From JACRDV01 sp024860865 [NCBI: Methanobacteriota archaeon] (GTDB lineage: Archaea; JACRDV01): 13,936 bases of DNA. Location of the stretch: contig JACRDV010000103.1 in NCBI GenBank assembly GCA_024860865.1, positions 1 through 13,936 of the forward strand, in the 5' to 3' direction. Positions 7,312 through 13,599 of the stretch are shown here, one piece after another. The notes beneath the pieces are model-generated. The model worked only from the letters and a program-made list of their open reading frames with translations, ran no database searches and had not been told where the DNA came from. How positions within the stretch are numbered: the stretch's first letter is position 1; each line of letters begins with the position of its first letter. Both the position numbers and the translations under genes were made by a program.

Positions 7312-8367
7312 TTGAAGCTTAGGACTAGGGACTTTATCAAATCGAAAGATAAGTTGTTTCTCGGAGTGGTTTCCTACTACCACCCAAAAGATAGAATCAT
7401 CTCTTTCTTGAGGTATTATCCCTATACTTATGGGGATCGAGAACTTAATGGGCAACGATACTCAAAAGTTGAATCTACTGAAAATTCTTTTGATTATTTG
7501 CGAAGTAATTTTCCAAAGTATATTTTTCAATGTGATATGACTCTTTCTAAATTACAAGCAGCTCCATTAGAAAAGATAGAGAAGGTATATCATCCAAATG
7601 AGAAATTGAAAGAACTCTTTAACACAATTAGAGACCCCCTTCAACAAAAGACTATAGGCATTGCAACTTTCTTTAATAACACAGTTGGAATCCCGCTCGA
7701 AAAACTCGGCATTTCTGGTTCACTTTTAATTGATTTACATTCCCCTAGTTCAGATTTGGACTTCGTAATATACGGTCTAGATAACTTTGAAAAAGCTAGA
7801 AAAGCCTTAGCAGAAATTCTCTATAAAGAAAGGCAGACTCTATTTAGAAGACCAAAACTTCTTGAATGGATAAAAATATACAAAAAGAGGAAAATTGACC
7901 CATATATTTATTCTCTTAAAGAATTTATTTGGCATGAACAAAGAAAATTTAATAGAGGAATTTTTAACGAAGCTTCTTTCGATATTTTAGCTGTTAGAGA
8001 TTGGTCAGAAATAAAAGGGCGATATGGAGACAAAAAATTCGAGAGACTGGGGAAAATAAAAATTAGAGCTAAAATTGCAAGTTCAAAATTTGCTTTTGAT
8101 TACCCCGCTACATACCAAATTGCTGAAGCTGAAGTTTTAAATGGACCCAAAATCGAATTGAAGGAAATAGCTTCTTATACACATACTTTTGTCGGCCAAG
8201 CTTATAAAGATGAAATTGTTGAAGCAAATGGTATACTTGAACGGGTCTATGAGAAAGATAAAATAAAATATTATAGAATTATAGTTGGCACAACTCGAGA
8301 AGCTAATGATGAATATTTAAAAGTAATCTCACAAAAAACTAATTTTAATTCGGGTTTTTTGCATTAA
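7312..8367 (+). CDS. Archaeal predicted nucleotidyltransferase (COG1665-like)
   Basis: The centre of this 351-residue protein has a pol-beta-type nucleotidyltransferase signature: ISGSLLIDLHSPSSDLDFVIYG (134-155), with the GS motif at G136-S137 and the metal-binding pair D148-x-D150. A third acidic residue may be D224 in SFDILAVRD. The N-terminal 110 residues and the C-terminal 120-residue beta-rich part flank it as in the archaeal family I recall as COG1665, whose substrate is not known. The start is TTG at 7312 with only a weak GGTCA before it; a TATA box about 38 bases upstream fits a short leader. It stands alone between a terminator and the ACT gene. Whether it acts on tRNA, a small molecule or a protein cannot be read from the sequence. 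Confidence 0.85.
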   Translation: MKLRTRDFIKSKDKLFLGVVSYYHPKDRIISFLRYYPYTYGDRELNGQRYSKVESTENSFDYLRSNFPKYIFQCDMTLSKLQAAPLEKIEKVYHPNEKLKELFNTIRDPLQQKTIGIATFFNNTVGIPLEKLGISGSLLIDLHSPSSDLDFVIYGLDNFEKARKALAEILYKERQTLFRRPKLLEWIKIYKKRKIDPYIYSLKEFIWHEQRKFNRGIFNEASFDILAVRDWSEIKGRYGDKKFERLGKIKIRAKIASSKFAFDYPATYQIAEAEVLNGPKIELKEIASYTHTFVGQAYKDEIVEANGILERVYEKDKIKYYRIIVGTTREANDEYLKVISQKTNFNSGFLH

Positions 8368-8392
8368 AAGGCAAAATTTAAAGTTTAAAGAG

Positions 8393-8402
8393 CAAACTTA
8401 TA
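8393..8402 (+). promoter_or_regulatory. TATA-like element of the ACT regulator gene
   Basis: CAAACTTATA lies 28-38 bases before ATG 8431 with no Shine-Dalgarno in between, suggesting a short or absent leader. Confidence 0.35.
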
Positions 8403-8430
8403 CATTGAAGAACAACTATGGCTGAGACAT

Positions 8431-8934
8431 ATGTGGGAAGAATTTGAACGATATTTTGCGAAGTATCCGGCTCAGCTAAAAGTAGCTCAACTTCTGCTGG
8501 AAAAAGGTTTTCAAATAAGAGAAGATGGAAAAGTTGTCTCAGGTAACATTGAAATCCCTCATACCCAGATTGCTAAGGACATTGGAGTTGACAGAAGAGT
8601 AGTAGATGTCACTACTTCTAGAATACTAAAGCACCCAAGATTGAAGAAACTTTTTGCCAATTTAGGGTCAATAGCATTCCTAAGAGATGTGGCTAATGAA
8701 CTCGGATTAGGGGTAATTGTTATAGTTGCTGATGACCCAAAGCAACCAGGCATACTCGCCAAGATTGCAACAAAAGTTGCTGAGCGCAATATTAGTATAC
8801 GCCAAGCTACTTCAGATGACCCCTATCTAGTGTATGAACCAAAACTTACTATTATAACGGATGTACCAGTGCCTGGAGAATTAGTAGCTGAACTTTCAAA
8901 AATTCCAGGGGTGAAAAGCGTTACGATTTATTAA
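8431..8934 (+). CDS. HTH-ACT domain regulator of amino-acid metabolism (COG2150-like)
   Basis: The 167-residue protein joins an N-terminal helix-turn-helix to a C-terminal ACT domain. The HTH lies at about 40-68 (IPHTQIAKDIGVDRRVVDVT, with the recognition helix following). The ACT domain spans about 93-167: a first strand GVIVIVADDPKQPGIL, then a helix, then ISIRQATSDD, and a last strand VKSVTIY. ACT domains bind amino acids, so this is likely a regulator sensing one; which one is not visible. The family matches the archaeal group I recall as COG2150. The ATG at 8431 lacks a Shine-Dalgarno motif and lies about 30 bases after a TATA-like element, so the mRNA is near-leaderless. Its last 14 bases overlap the end of the HD gene on the other strand. 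Confidence 0.9.
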   Translation: MWEEFERYFAKYPAQLKVAQLLLEKGFQIREDGKVVSGNIEIPHTQIAKDIGVDRRVVDVTTSRILKHPRLKKLFANLGSIAFLRDVANELGLGVIVIVADDPKQPGILAKIATKVAERNISIRQATSDDPYLVYEPKLTIITDVPVPGELVAELSKIPGVKSVTIY

Positions 8935-9451
8935 TAGAAGTAGTAATTAACTCTTCATGCAATTTTTTCATTCTACTAATCGCTGGATGATTTTTTCCTA
9001 AAGTTTTTTCTAATAAACGAAGTGATGTATCAATTGAAACTTCTTCAACCCCAAAAATTAAGTTGTCTGCGTGAGCAACAATTTTTTCTTCTAAAGTAAC
9101 GGGCAAAAAATCGCGATTTGGCAGCCCCAATTCTTGAGCTTCATCCGCTGGAATACCGGCTCCAATATGCCTTTCTATGATATTTGCCAACTCTTGGGGC
9201 AAACCTCTATCCTTAATTAATTCAGCTCCAACTACTCCATGGGAAACCCCATGTGTTTTTGATCTGCCTATGTCGTGTAAAAGTGATCCAATCTCAACTA
9301 ACTCTAAATTGATGTTAAATCCTCTCTCTTGAAGTTTTCTTGCAATAGCCATTGCTTTATTTGTAACTGCTTTACAATGTTCAATAACATTTTTAGAACA
9401 GCCAGATTGTTCTAAAATTAGCAACGCTTCTTTGCGCGAGGGTAAATCCAA
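8921..9451 (-). CDS. HD-domain hydrolase, TIGR00295-type
   Basis: This 176-residue protein is a compact HD-superfamily metal-dependent hydrolase of the archaeal TIGR00295 type. Ligands are in place: H25 (VIEHCKAV), H59-D60 (LLHDIGR), H95 (ERHIGAG) and D128 (AHADN). Family members are presumed phosphohydrolases; the substrate is not established here. Translation most likely starts at TTG 9451-9449, directly after the TAG stop of tfe, with a GAGG motif seven bases upstream inside the tfe 3' end. That indicates coupled translation in a two-gene operon. The gene ends convergently with the ACT regulator with a 14-base overlap, so the two mRNAs would be complementary at their 3' ends. Confidence 0.9.
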   Translation of the reverse strand: MDLPSRKEALLILEQSGCSKNVIEHCKAVTNKAMAIARKLQERGFNINLELVEIGSLLHDIGRSKTHGVSHGVVGAELIKDRGLPQELANIIERHIGAGIPADEAQELGLPNRDFLPVTLEEKIVAHADNLIFGVEEVSIDTSLRLLEKTLGKNHPAISRMKKLHEELITTSINKS

Positions 9452-9994
9452 CTATTTTCCTCGCTTTTCGCCTTCTAGTCTTTTAATCTGGCGCTCAAGT
9501 GCTCTAACTGATCTGATGTTATCTTGCTGAGTCAGCGCTCCACCACAATTTGGGCAAGTAAAATTGTGTTCAAAAGCAGTAGTAAATGGAAGCCTGGAGC
9601 AATCGCCTTCAGCACCGTTGTTAGAAGCACACACAAATAATATTTCATGCTGTTTTTCAAATTCCAATTGCTTTCTCAATTGTCCGATGACATTCTCCTT
9701 TTGACTATTGAGCTGATAAATCGCATTAAATAGGTCCAAGTGCCAGATATAAGTCAACCAGCCAGAATCTTTCTTACGAATCCTGCGATAAGCAGCTAAT
9801 CGATTTTCATACAGTTTATAAAGGGTTCTTCGCACTACATTCAATTTAAGCCCTGTTTTTTCTGCCAGCTGCTCATCTGTTGCCTCTTTTTTTCCTCTCA
9901 ATGCTCTTACTATAATCAGGCCTTCTTCGCCGGCCACGTTTTGCAGGTAATCAACAATAGTAGGGTCGCGCAATAATTTATTTTCAACTTTCAT
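9452..9994 (-). CDS. tfe: Transcription initiation factor TFE, alpha subunit
   Basis: TFE-alpha is the archaeal TFIIE-alpha homologue; it binds the RNA polymerase clamp and helps open the promoter. The 180 residues show an extended winged helix (about 5-95, with DEQLAEKTGLKLNVVRRTLYKLYE and the GWLTYIWHLD strand), a coiled linker (about 96-117) and a zinc ribbon. The ribbon is C122-x9-C132 then C147-x2-C150; the first knuckle is expanded compared with the usual C-x2-C. A basic helical tail follows (RALERQIKRLEGEKRGK). The ATG at 9994 has no strong Shine-Dalgarno, and a TATA-like element lies about 60 bases upstream. It is co-oriented and immediately adjacent to the HD hydrolase gene. The long leader holds a diverged repeat. 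Confidence 0.95.
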   Translation of the reverse strand: MKVENKLLRDPTIVDYLQNVAGEEGLIIVRALRGKKEATDEQLAEKTGLKLNVVRRTLYKLYENRLAAYRRIRKKDSGWLTYIWHLDLFNAIYQLNSQKENVIGQLRKQLEFEKQHEILFVCASNNGAEGDCSRLPFTTAFEHNFTCPNCGGALTQQDNIRSVRALERQIKRLEGEKRGK

Positions 9995-10043
9995 TTTGAC
10001 ACTCGCTGGACTTGTTCTGAAAACATTAACACTCAGTTTAGAA

Positions 10044-10219
10044 TCAATACAACAATATAATGGTCGTTCATTATTAAAGTAGTTTACGAAACCTTATCTC
10101 AGAAAATAGAGCCAACTGTAAGTTCAGTACATTTATCGAAGCTCAATACAACCGTAATTTTTTTATTAAAAGAGTTATTATTAAAGTCTACCAAAAAAAT
10201 TGAGAAAGTACATTTTTGA
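10044..10219. repeat. Diverged tandem duplication in the tfe leader region
   Basis: Five short blocks occur twice in the same order: TCAATACAAC (10044, 10143), ATTATTAAAGT (10070, 10177), TAC[G/C]AAA (10085, about 10189), [C/G]AGAAA (10100, 10202) and AGTACATTT (10126, 10207). The units are roughly 95 and 77 bases long; the second has lost about 25 bases between the last two blocks. The region is non-coding and lies between tfe and the end of the ATP-grasp gene. Confidence 0.5.
10052..10062 (-). promoter_or_regulatory. Candidate TATA box of tfe
   Basis: On the minus strand CATTATATTGT lies about 60 bases before the ATG at 9994, which implies a leader of about 35 bases, longer than those of most genes here. 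It falls inside the first unit of the tandem repeat. Confidence 0.35.
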
Positions 10220-10257
10220 AAACAAATTTTTACAAAAAGTGTTTCTTATTTAAAACT

Positions 10258-11412
10258 TTAAACATAGCTCAGAGCTTGGTATATCCTTCTAACTAATTTT
10301 TTAGCCCGCTTCAAAACATTAATCCTTGTTGATCCCTTAACAAAAACAGTTGCCACAGGCTCCCTTTGGTCGATTATAGAACCTTTTAGGGGTATATCTC
10401 GGATTCCTTTATATGCTCTAAAATCCCTGACTACTTTTGATCTGAACTTTGCAAATGCGGTCATTCTAACTGCATAGCCACGACAGCCTACTTTTTCCGG
10501 TAAAATTCCTCTAAGAGCTTCTAAATGAGCTTTTACTAAATTCATGCCAGTAACAGCCTCGATACACTCAAATGAACCTTGAAATCTCGGATTAACTTCC
10601 ATAACTATAGGACCCTCTCTTGTAAGCACAAAGTCAATTCCGTTTGACCCGACCAATTTTAATGATTTTGTAATTTTCTTAGAAATAGTTTTAATTTCAT
10701 TTTCAAATCTTGTTATTAACGGAACAACGTTGCCACAATACTGAAAATCTGTCCTGCCAAGTTCTGACAAACCTAAGAGCTGTTCGTTTATTGTAATAAT
10801 GATTGAGTCCTTGCCAGTTGAGAGCAATGATGCGCTTGCAGGGATTCCATCTATAAACTCTTGAATTAGCATATTCTCATTGAATTTTTGGAAGTCAGCT
10901 GGGCTTTTGACTAAGCGTACACCTTTTCCTCCTGCTCCAAAAATTGGCTTTATAACGACCGGATAACCGAAATTTTTTGCAACTTCTTTAGCTTCTTGAG
11001 AGCCTGAAACAATTTCAGTAGTTGGAGTTGGCACGCTAAGTTGCTTGAGTTTTTTTAAAAGCCAAGACTTATTCGATAGCTTGTGAACTTTAGATGGTTC
11101 GTTTCCAAAAATGGGAATTGGAAGTTTTATTTTTGAAAAGTCTAGCCCTGATGTCAGCAATGCCCCATCAACTTTGCCATAAAACTTCTCTGATAGCATA
11201 AGCAGTTTCTTTGGATCAAATTTTTTAGAAATAGGTTCGGTAAGCTTATTCTCCGCTTGATGTGCGATTGAGCTTAAAGAATCTGCACATTCTCTTAAAT
11301 CTAAACAATCAAAAAAATCAGCTGCAAAAACCTTAAGTCCGAGCTTTTTTGCTGAACAAACAATTGGTCTAGTATTTACTCCTATCACTAGAACTGACTC
11401 TATTTTTTGCAA
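10258..11412 (-). CDS. ATP-grasp ligase of the COG2232 type
   Basis: The 384-residue protein has an ATP-grasp fold: a Rossmann-like N-terminal domain (VLVIGVNTRPIVCSAKKLG, 7-25), then the ATP-binding module. Key features are K155 (VVIKP), the glycine loop GAGGKGV (159-165), IQEFIDG (183-189), NGIDF (257-261) and the metal site MEVNPRFQGS (271-280). The C-terminal 85 residues are a family-specific end. This matches the archaeal group I recall as COG2232, predicted ATP-dependent carboligases; in methanogens and methylotrophs related proteins have been tied to tetrahydromethanopterin genes, but no such gene is nearby. Start is TTG at 11412 with GAGG nine bases upstream and a TATA box at 11452-11460. 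Its substrate cannot be inferred from this window. Confidence 0.85.
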   Translation of the reverse strand: MQKIESVLVIGVNTRPIVCSAKKLGLKVFAADFFDCLDLRECADSLSSIAHQAENKLTEPISKKFDPKKLLMLSEKFYGKVDGALLTSGLDFSKIKLPIPIFGNEPSKVHKLSNKSWLLKKLKQLSVPTPTTEIVSGSQEAKEVAKNFGYPVVIKPIFGAGGKGVRLVKSPADFQKFNENMLIQEFIDGIPASASLLSTGKDSIIITINEQLLGLSELGRTDFQYCGNVVPLITRFENEIKTISKKITKSLKLVGSNGIDFVLTREGPIVMEVNPRFQGSFECIEAVTGMNLVKAHLEALRGILPEKVGCRGYAVRMTAFAKFRSKVVRDFRAYKGIRDIPLKGSIIDQREPVATVFVKGSTRINVLKRAKKLVRRIYQALSYV

Positions 11413-11452
11413 ACTTTTTTGCCTCTGGCTACAACTTATGCAAGCTCGCCTT
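11412..11452 (-). pseudogene. Possible remnant of a trm56 3' end
   Basis: Bases 11412-11430 match 12518-12536 inside trm56 exactly over 19 bases. The match resumes as CAAGCT and CGCCTT, each separated from the true gene by a three-base difference, so in one minus-strand frame it reads K-G-E-L-A-stop-V-V-A-R-G-K-K-V against [16 protein letters not shown]. It now forms the leader of the ATP-grasp gene, including its Shine-Dalgarno. The remnant is short, so chance remains possible. Confidence 0.35.
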
Positions 11453-11460
11453 TTTTATAT
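11452..11460 (-). promoter_or_regulatory. TATA box of the ATP-grasp gene
   Basis: ATATAAAAA on the minus strand lies 40 bases before TTG 11412. Initiation about 25 bases on leaves a short leader that still contains the GAGG motif. Confidence 0.55.
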
Positions 11461-11502
11461 GATTAACAATCTACTTTTCCAATCTTATGGTTCAGAATAG
11501 GT

Positions 11503-11516
11503 ATAATCTCGATTAT
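11503..11516. repeat. Short palindrome upstream of the ATP-grasp promoter
   Basis: ATAATC-TC-GATTAT is a perfect 6-bp inverted repeat with a 2-base centre, about 45 bases upstream of the TATA box. It could be a regulator site. Confidence 0.3.
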
Positions 11517-11526
11517 GATTCGATAG

Positions 11527-11583
11527 TTCAGCAGGAAATAATATGTCAACAAAAAAAGAACAAAAATACAAATTTCTGCTGAA
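11527..11583 (-). terminator. Hairpin with T-rich loop downstream of the protease gene
   Basis: TTCAGCAG (11527-11534) and CTGCTGAA (11576-11583) pair over 8 bp, extended by AAAT/ATTT after one bulged G. Read on the minus strand, the 32-base loop holds a run of seven T and other T tracts. It lies about 105 bases after the stop of the protease gene and before the ATP-grasp promoter, so it may end the protease transcript, or it may be a small RNA element. Confidence 0.4.
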
Positions 11584-11687
11584 AGTTATAATTCTAAAAC
11601 ATTCTTTAGTATGCGTAAGAATACTCTGTTTTTTGTTAAAAAGCAAAATTTAAGTTAGCTTTATTTTTCAAACTCCTATAAAGGAAA

Positions 11688-12065
11688 TTATTCTATACTA
11701 ATTCTTTTCTTTTTACCATCGAGTATAATTTTGAAATTATTTAAAAAGTTCCTACCGATGATTGCTATGGGTGCTTTTTTTGGATATATCTTCTTATCTA
11801 CTATTGCTATTTCAACTTCGCTTTCAAATCCATCAACTTCCATTAAGGCTTTTGAAACAATAATCTCAAAAGGTTCAGTAGATCCGAAACCAGATAATTT
11901 TTCTCTTCTTAACTCTTTCAGTTCTAACACATCGCCTAGATCGCTCCTAATTGTGACATATTTTGCTCCAGTATCAACCAATGCTGTCTGTTTAATATCT
12001 TCCTTTTTACCACGGATTTTTAAAGGAACAAAAGGAGCATCATCAAGATAACTCCAACTCCTCAC
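11688..12065 (-). CDS. Retropepsin-like aspartic protease
   Basis: The 125-residue protein looks like a single-lobe clan-AA aspartic protease. The catalytic motif is ALVDTGAKYVTI (D31-T32-G33), and the second conserved block is IIGRNFLNNFKIILD (102-116), matching the LGRDFL-type motif of retropepsin-like proteins. Such enzymes act as homodimers. The start is GTG at 12065, overlapping the TGA stop of the small upstream gene by four bases (12062-12065), so the two are translationally coupled. There is no signal peptide. Retropepsin-like proteins are often seen beside small partner genes in archaea; a regulatory or toxin-antitoxin-like role is possible but inferred only from gene arrangement. 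An alternative reading is a housekeeping protease of unknown target. Confidence 0.85.
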   Translation of the reverse strand: MRSWSYLDDAPFVPLKIRGKKEDIKQTALVDTGAKYVTIRSDLGDVLELKELRREKLSGFGSTEPFEIIVSKALMEVDGFESEVEIAIVDKKIYPKKAPIAIIGRNFLNNFKIILDGKKKRISIE

Positions 12066-12289
12066 AGTATCGCCTTTGTTTGCTCATCCGGTCTAAATAA
12101 CTCTTTAACAAACAGCTCTTTTCCTTTGGATACTGTTCTTGCTTTTTTTACAGCCTCTTTTATGTCCTCCCCAACTGCTACTAGTTTTCCATCACAAAAT
12201 ACTGCTATTTTACCGTAGTATTTTTTTAGCAGTTTTTTTTCCATTTGTTTATAGGCTATAAAGTCTCTATCAATCGCGTCTAGCACCAT
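12062..12289 (-). CDS. Small DUF5678-like protein
   Basis: This small protein resembles the DUF5678 family of archaea and bacteria: a helix (IAYKQMEKKLLKKYYGK) then strands KIAVFCDGKLVAVG and a helix around DIKEAVKKA, ending with KELFVKELF. The function of the family is not known. I choose ATG at 12289 (75 residues, MVLDAIDRD), because AGGTGA lies five bases before it; a longer reading from GTG at 12298 uses bases of that Shine-Dalgarno motif. A TATA-like element (12320-12332) precedes it. Its stop overlaps the start of the aspartic protease by four bases. It could be a partner, substrate or regulator of that protease. Confidence 0.8.
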   Translation of the reverse strand: MVLDAIDRDFIAYKQMEKKLLKKYYGKIAVFCDGKLVAVGEDIKEAVKKARTVSKGKELFVKELFRPDEQTKAIL

Positions 12290-12319
12290 TGTTTTCACCT
12301 GGGAATATTATGTGCGACA

Positions 12320-12332
12320 TAAACTTTAAACC
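12320..12332 (-). promoter_or_regulatory. TATA-like element of the DUF5678-protease pair
   Basis: GGTTTAAAGTTTA on the minus strand lies about 30-40 bases before ATG 12289. An alternative A/T element (TTTAATAATAA, 12335-12345) precedes it. Either would leave AGGTGA (12295-12300) at or near the 5' end of the mRNA. Confidence 0.4.
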
Positions 12333-12499
12333 TTATTATTAAACCAATTTGAATAAAGATAAAAGAGAGATAACCAGAGTATTCCATTATTAGCGTTCAA
12401 GCCGCTGAAAGCGAGTTTAAACCTTTGATAAATTACTCACCAACAAGGTAAAGAACTGGCACAAAATAGCCTGTTAACAGAGTCTGAACATTCAAAAAG

Positions 12500-13036
12500 T
12501 TAGCTTGTATGTTTTGTAACTTTTTTGCCTCTGGCTTGTGGGATTACCTCAAGCTTTGCGCCTTCAAATTCTTTATGTAAGCCTTCCCTCTCAGAAAGCC
12601 TATCAAGGAAAACACCTAGGGCGCTGACCTCTGAAATAGGTTGAGACCCGATTGCAACATTAAAGTCAGCTAATTGAAAAACCTCAGCTGGAACTTTCTC
12701 AGCGCCAACAACAATAAGTTTATCCTTCTTTGAGTTTTTAATTTGATTAAGAACATCATCGATGTGCAAGCCATAAATTGTCAAATGGATTACTTCTCCA
12801 TTTTTCTCTTTCCAATCTCGAATAACTTTTTTCCAATCTTTTTCATGTTTTATTTCAAATGGTCCTCCCCATTTTTCTACAACTTTTTTAATAGATTCTT
12901 CTAAACTCCCATCCTTAGCCCCAGAATACATTATAGAAAAGACCCCGAATGCTCTAGCAGTTAAGGCTACATGCGTTGAAACTCTTTGGTCCCTATGTAG
13001 GCGATGCCCGAGCCTAAGCACTACAATTTTTGTCAT
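12500..13036 (-). CDS. trm56: tRNA (cytidine(56)-2'-O)-methyltransferase
   Basis: Trm56 is a SPOUT-family enzyme that methylates the 2'-OH of C56 in the T-loop of archaeal tRNAs, using S-adenosylmethionine. The 178-residue protein has the N-terminal signature [26 protein letters not shown] (6-31), the middle motif HLTIYG (84-89), and the deep-knot region VVGAEKVP (109-116) followed by [22 protein letters not shown] (126-147). The archaea-typical end [15 protein letters not shown] is present (159-173). The length matches the family. ATG at 13036 lies about 35 bases after a TATA element, within the preceding small frame. Of special note, the last part of this gene shares an exact 19-base stretch with the leader of the ATP-grasp gene. 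Confidence 0.96.
   Translation of the reverse strand: MTKIVVLRLGHRLHRDQRVSTHVALTARAFGVFSIMYSGAKDGSLEESIKKVVEKWGGPFEIKHEKDWKKVIRDWKEKNGEVIHLTIYGLHIDDVLNQIKNSKKDKLIVVGAEKVPAEVFQLADFNVAIGSQPISEVSALGVFLDRLSEREGLHKEFEGAKLEVIPQARGKKVTKHTS
12518..12564 (-). repeat. Source copy of the trm56-tail repeat
   Basis: This is the segment of trm56 that encodes [15 protein letters not shown]. It contains the 19-base stretch shared with 11412-11430 on the same strand, about 1.1 kb away. Confidence 0.6.
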
Positions 13037-13041
13037 GGCTT

Positions 13042-13254
13042 TTAACTCAAGAATAAAAAGTGAATTTTTTGGTTTTTAAATGCATGCGACTGGGAGATAT
13101 TTTTTAGGGATGACCTGTATAAAAGGTTGGCAAGAGCATTTCTATATTTGGCTATCCAAACTCCTTTTGGTGGCTCTTGCCAGCTTTTTAAATCTAAGAT
13201 TGTGACAGAACTAGAATAAGACATAATCAAAATATCTATAGGCCTAAGAAGCAA
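13042..13254 (-). CDS. Small hypothetical protein, uncertain
   Basis: A 70-residue frame starting TTG ([17 protein letters not shown]) one base after the stop of the cysteine-rich gene. Support is mixed. For: GGTGATC, complementary to the typical end of archaeal 16S rRNA, lies five bases before the TTG, and the frame follows the neighbour tightly. Against: no family recognised, no ATG start at that point, and the end FLFLS runs into the trm56 promoter region. A second start, ATG at 13221, would give about 59 residues. The middle part ([21 protein letters not shown]) looks protein-like. It may be real or a chance frame; I would not assign a function. Confidence 0.4.
   Translation of the reverse strand: MLLRPIDILIMSYSSSVTILDLKSWQEPPKGVWIAKYRNALANLLYRSSLKNISQSHAFKNQKIHFLFLS
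13073..13080 (-). promoter_or_regulatory. TATA box of trm56
   Basis: TTTAAAAA on the minus strand lies about 40 bases before ATG 13036, within the end of the uncertain small frame. It implies that trm56 can be transcribed independently of the small genes upstream. Confidence 0.45.
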
Positions 13255-13255
13255 A

Positions 13256-13597
13256 CTAGATCACCCCTTTTCGATAGAGCTCATCAAGTCTCTTGGGGTA
13301 TTCTTTAAAAACCTCTTCTGCTCGGCAAGGCATATGGTTTAAGCAGATACTCGGTTTATTCTTAAATGATTTGCATATCTCATTTACTTCTTTTTTAAGG
13401 CAGCCTATTCTTTTAATTTCGGTTTCGCTTACATTCAAGCTTTGGATATCTTGAGATGTGTCTTCAATTTCAGCCTCTAAAATTTTGAAAGCATGAAAGA
13501 AGCAAACGCAAGTTTCGACTTCAGGATACTCCATACACTCCTTCATTAAGTCTAAATGATATTCTAAACTCTCTATTCTCTTGATAGAATTCTCCAT
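13256..13597 (-). CDS. Cysteine-rich small protein of unknown function
   Basis: The 113-residue protein is unrecognised. It has seven cysteines: C21, C30, C32, C66, C75, C85 and C91, grouped as C-x8-C-x-C, C-x8-C and C-x5-C, with H35 and H88 close by. That pattern would suit a metal site, but no known zinc or iron-sulfur family is evident. The rest is charged and helical with no signal peptide. The ATG at 13597 has a strong GAGGAG motif five bases before it, and the start lies two bases after the stop of the right-edge gene. It therefore seems to be in one operon with that gene and perhaps with the small frame after it. Confidence 0.75.
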   Translation of the reverse strand: MENSIKRIESLEYHLDLMKECMEYPEVETCVCFFHAFKILEAEIEDTSQDIQSLNVSETEIKRIGCLKKEVNEICKSFKNKPSICLNHMPCRAEEVFKEYPKRLDELYRKGVI

Positions 13598-13599
13598 AT

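Noticed and set aside
12290-12298. GTG start for the DUF5678-like protein
   Set aside because: The GTG is part of the AGGTGA motif that is well placed for the ATG at 12289; the longer form cannot be fully excluded if the mRNA is leaderless.
12399-12420. Possible small RNA around CGCTGAAAGCG between trm56 and the DUF5678 gene
   Set aside because: The stem is only four base pairs, and no proper C box, D box or H/ACA motif could be found.
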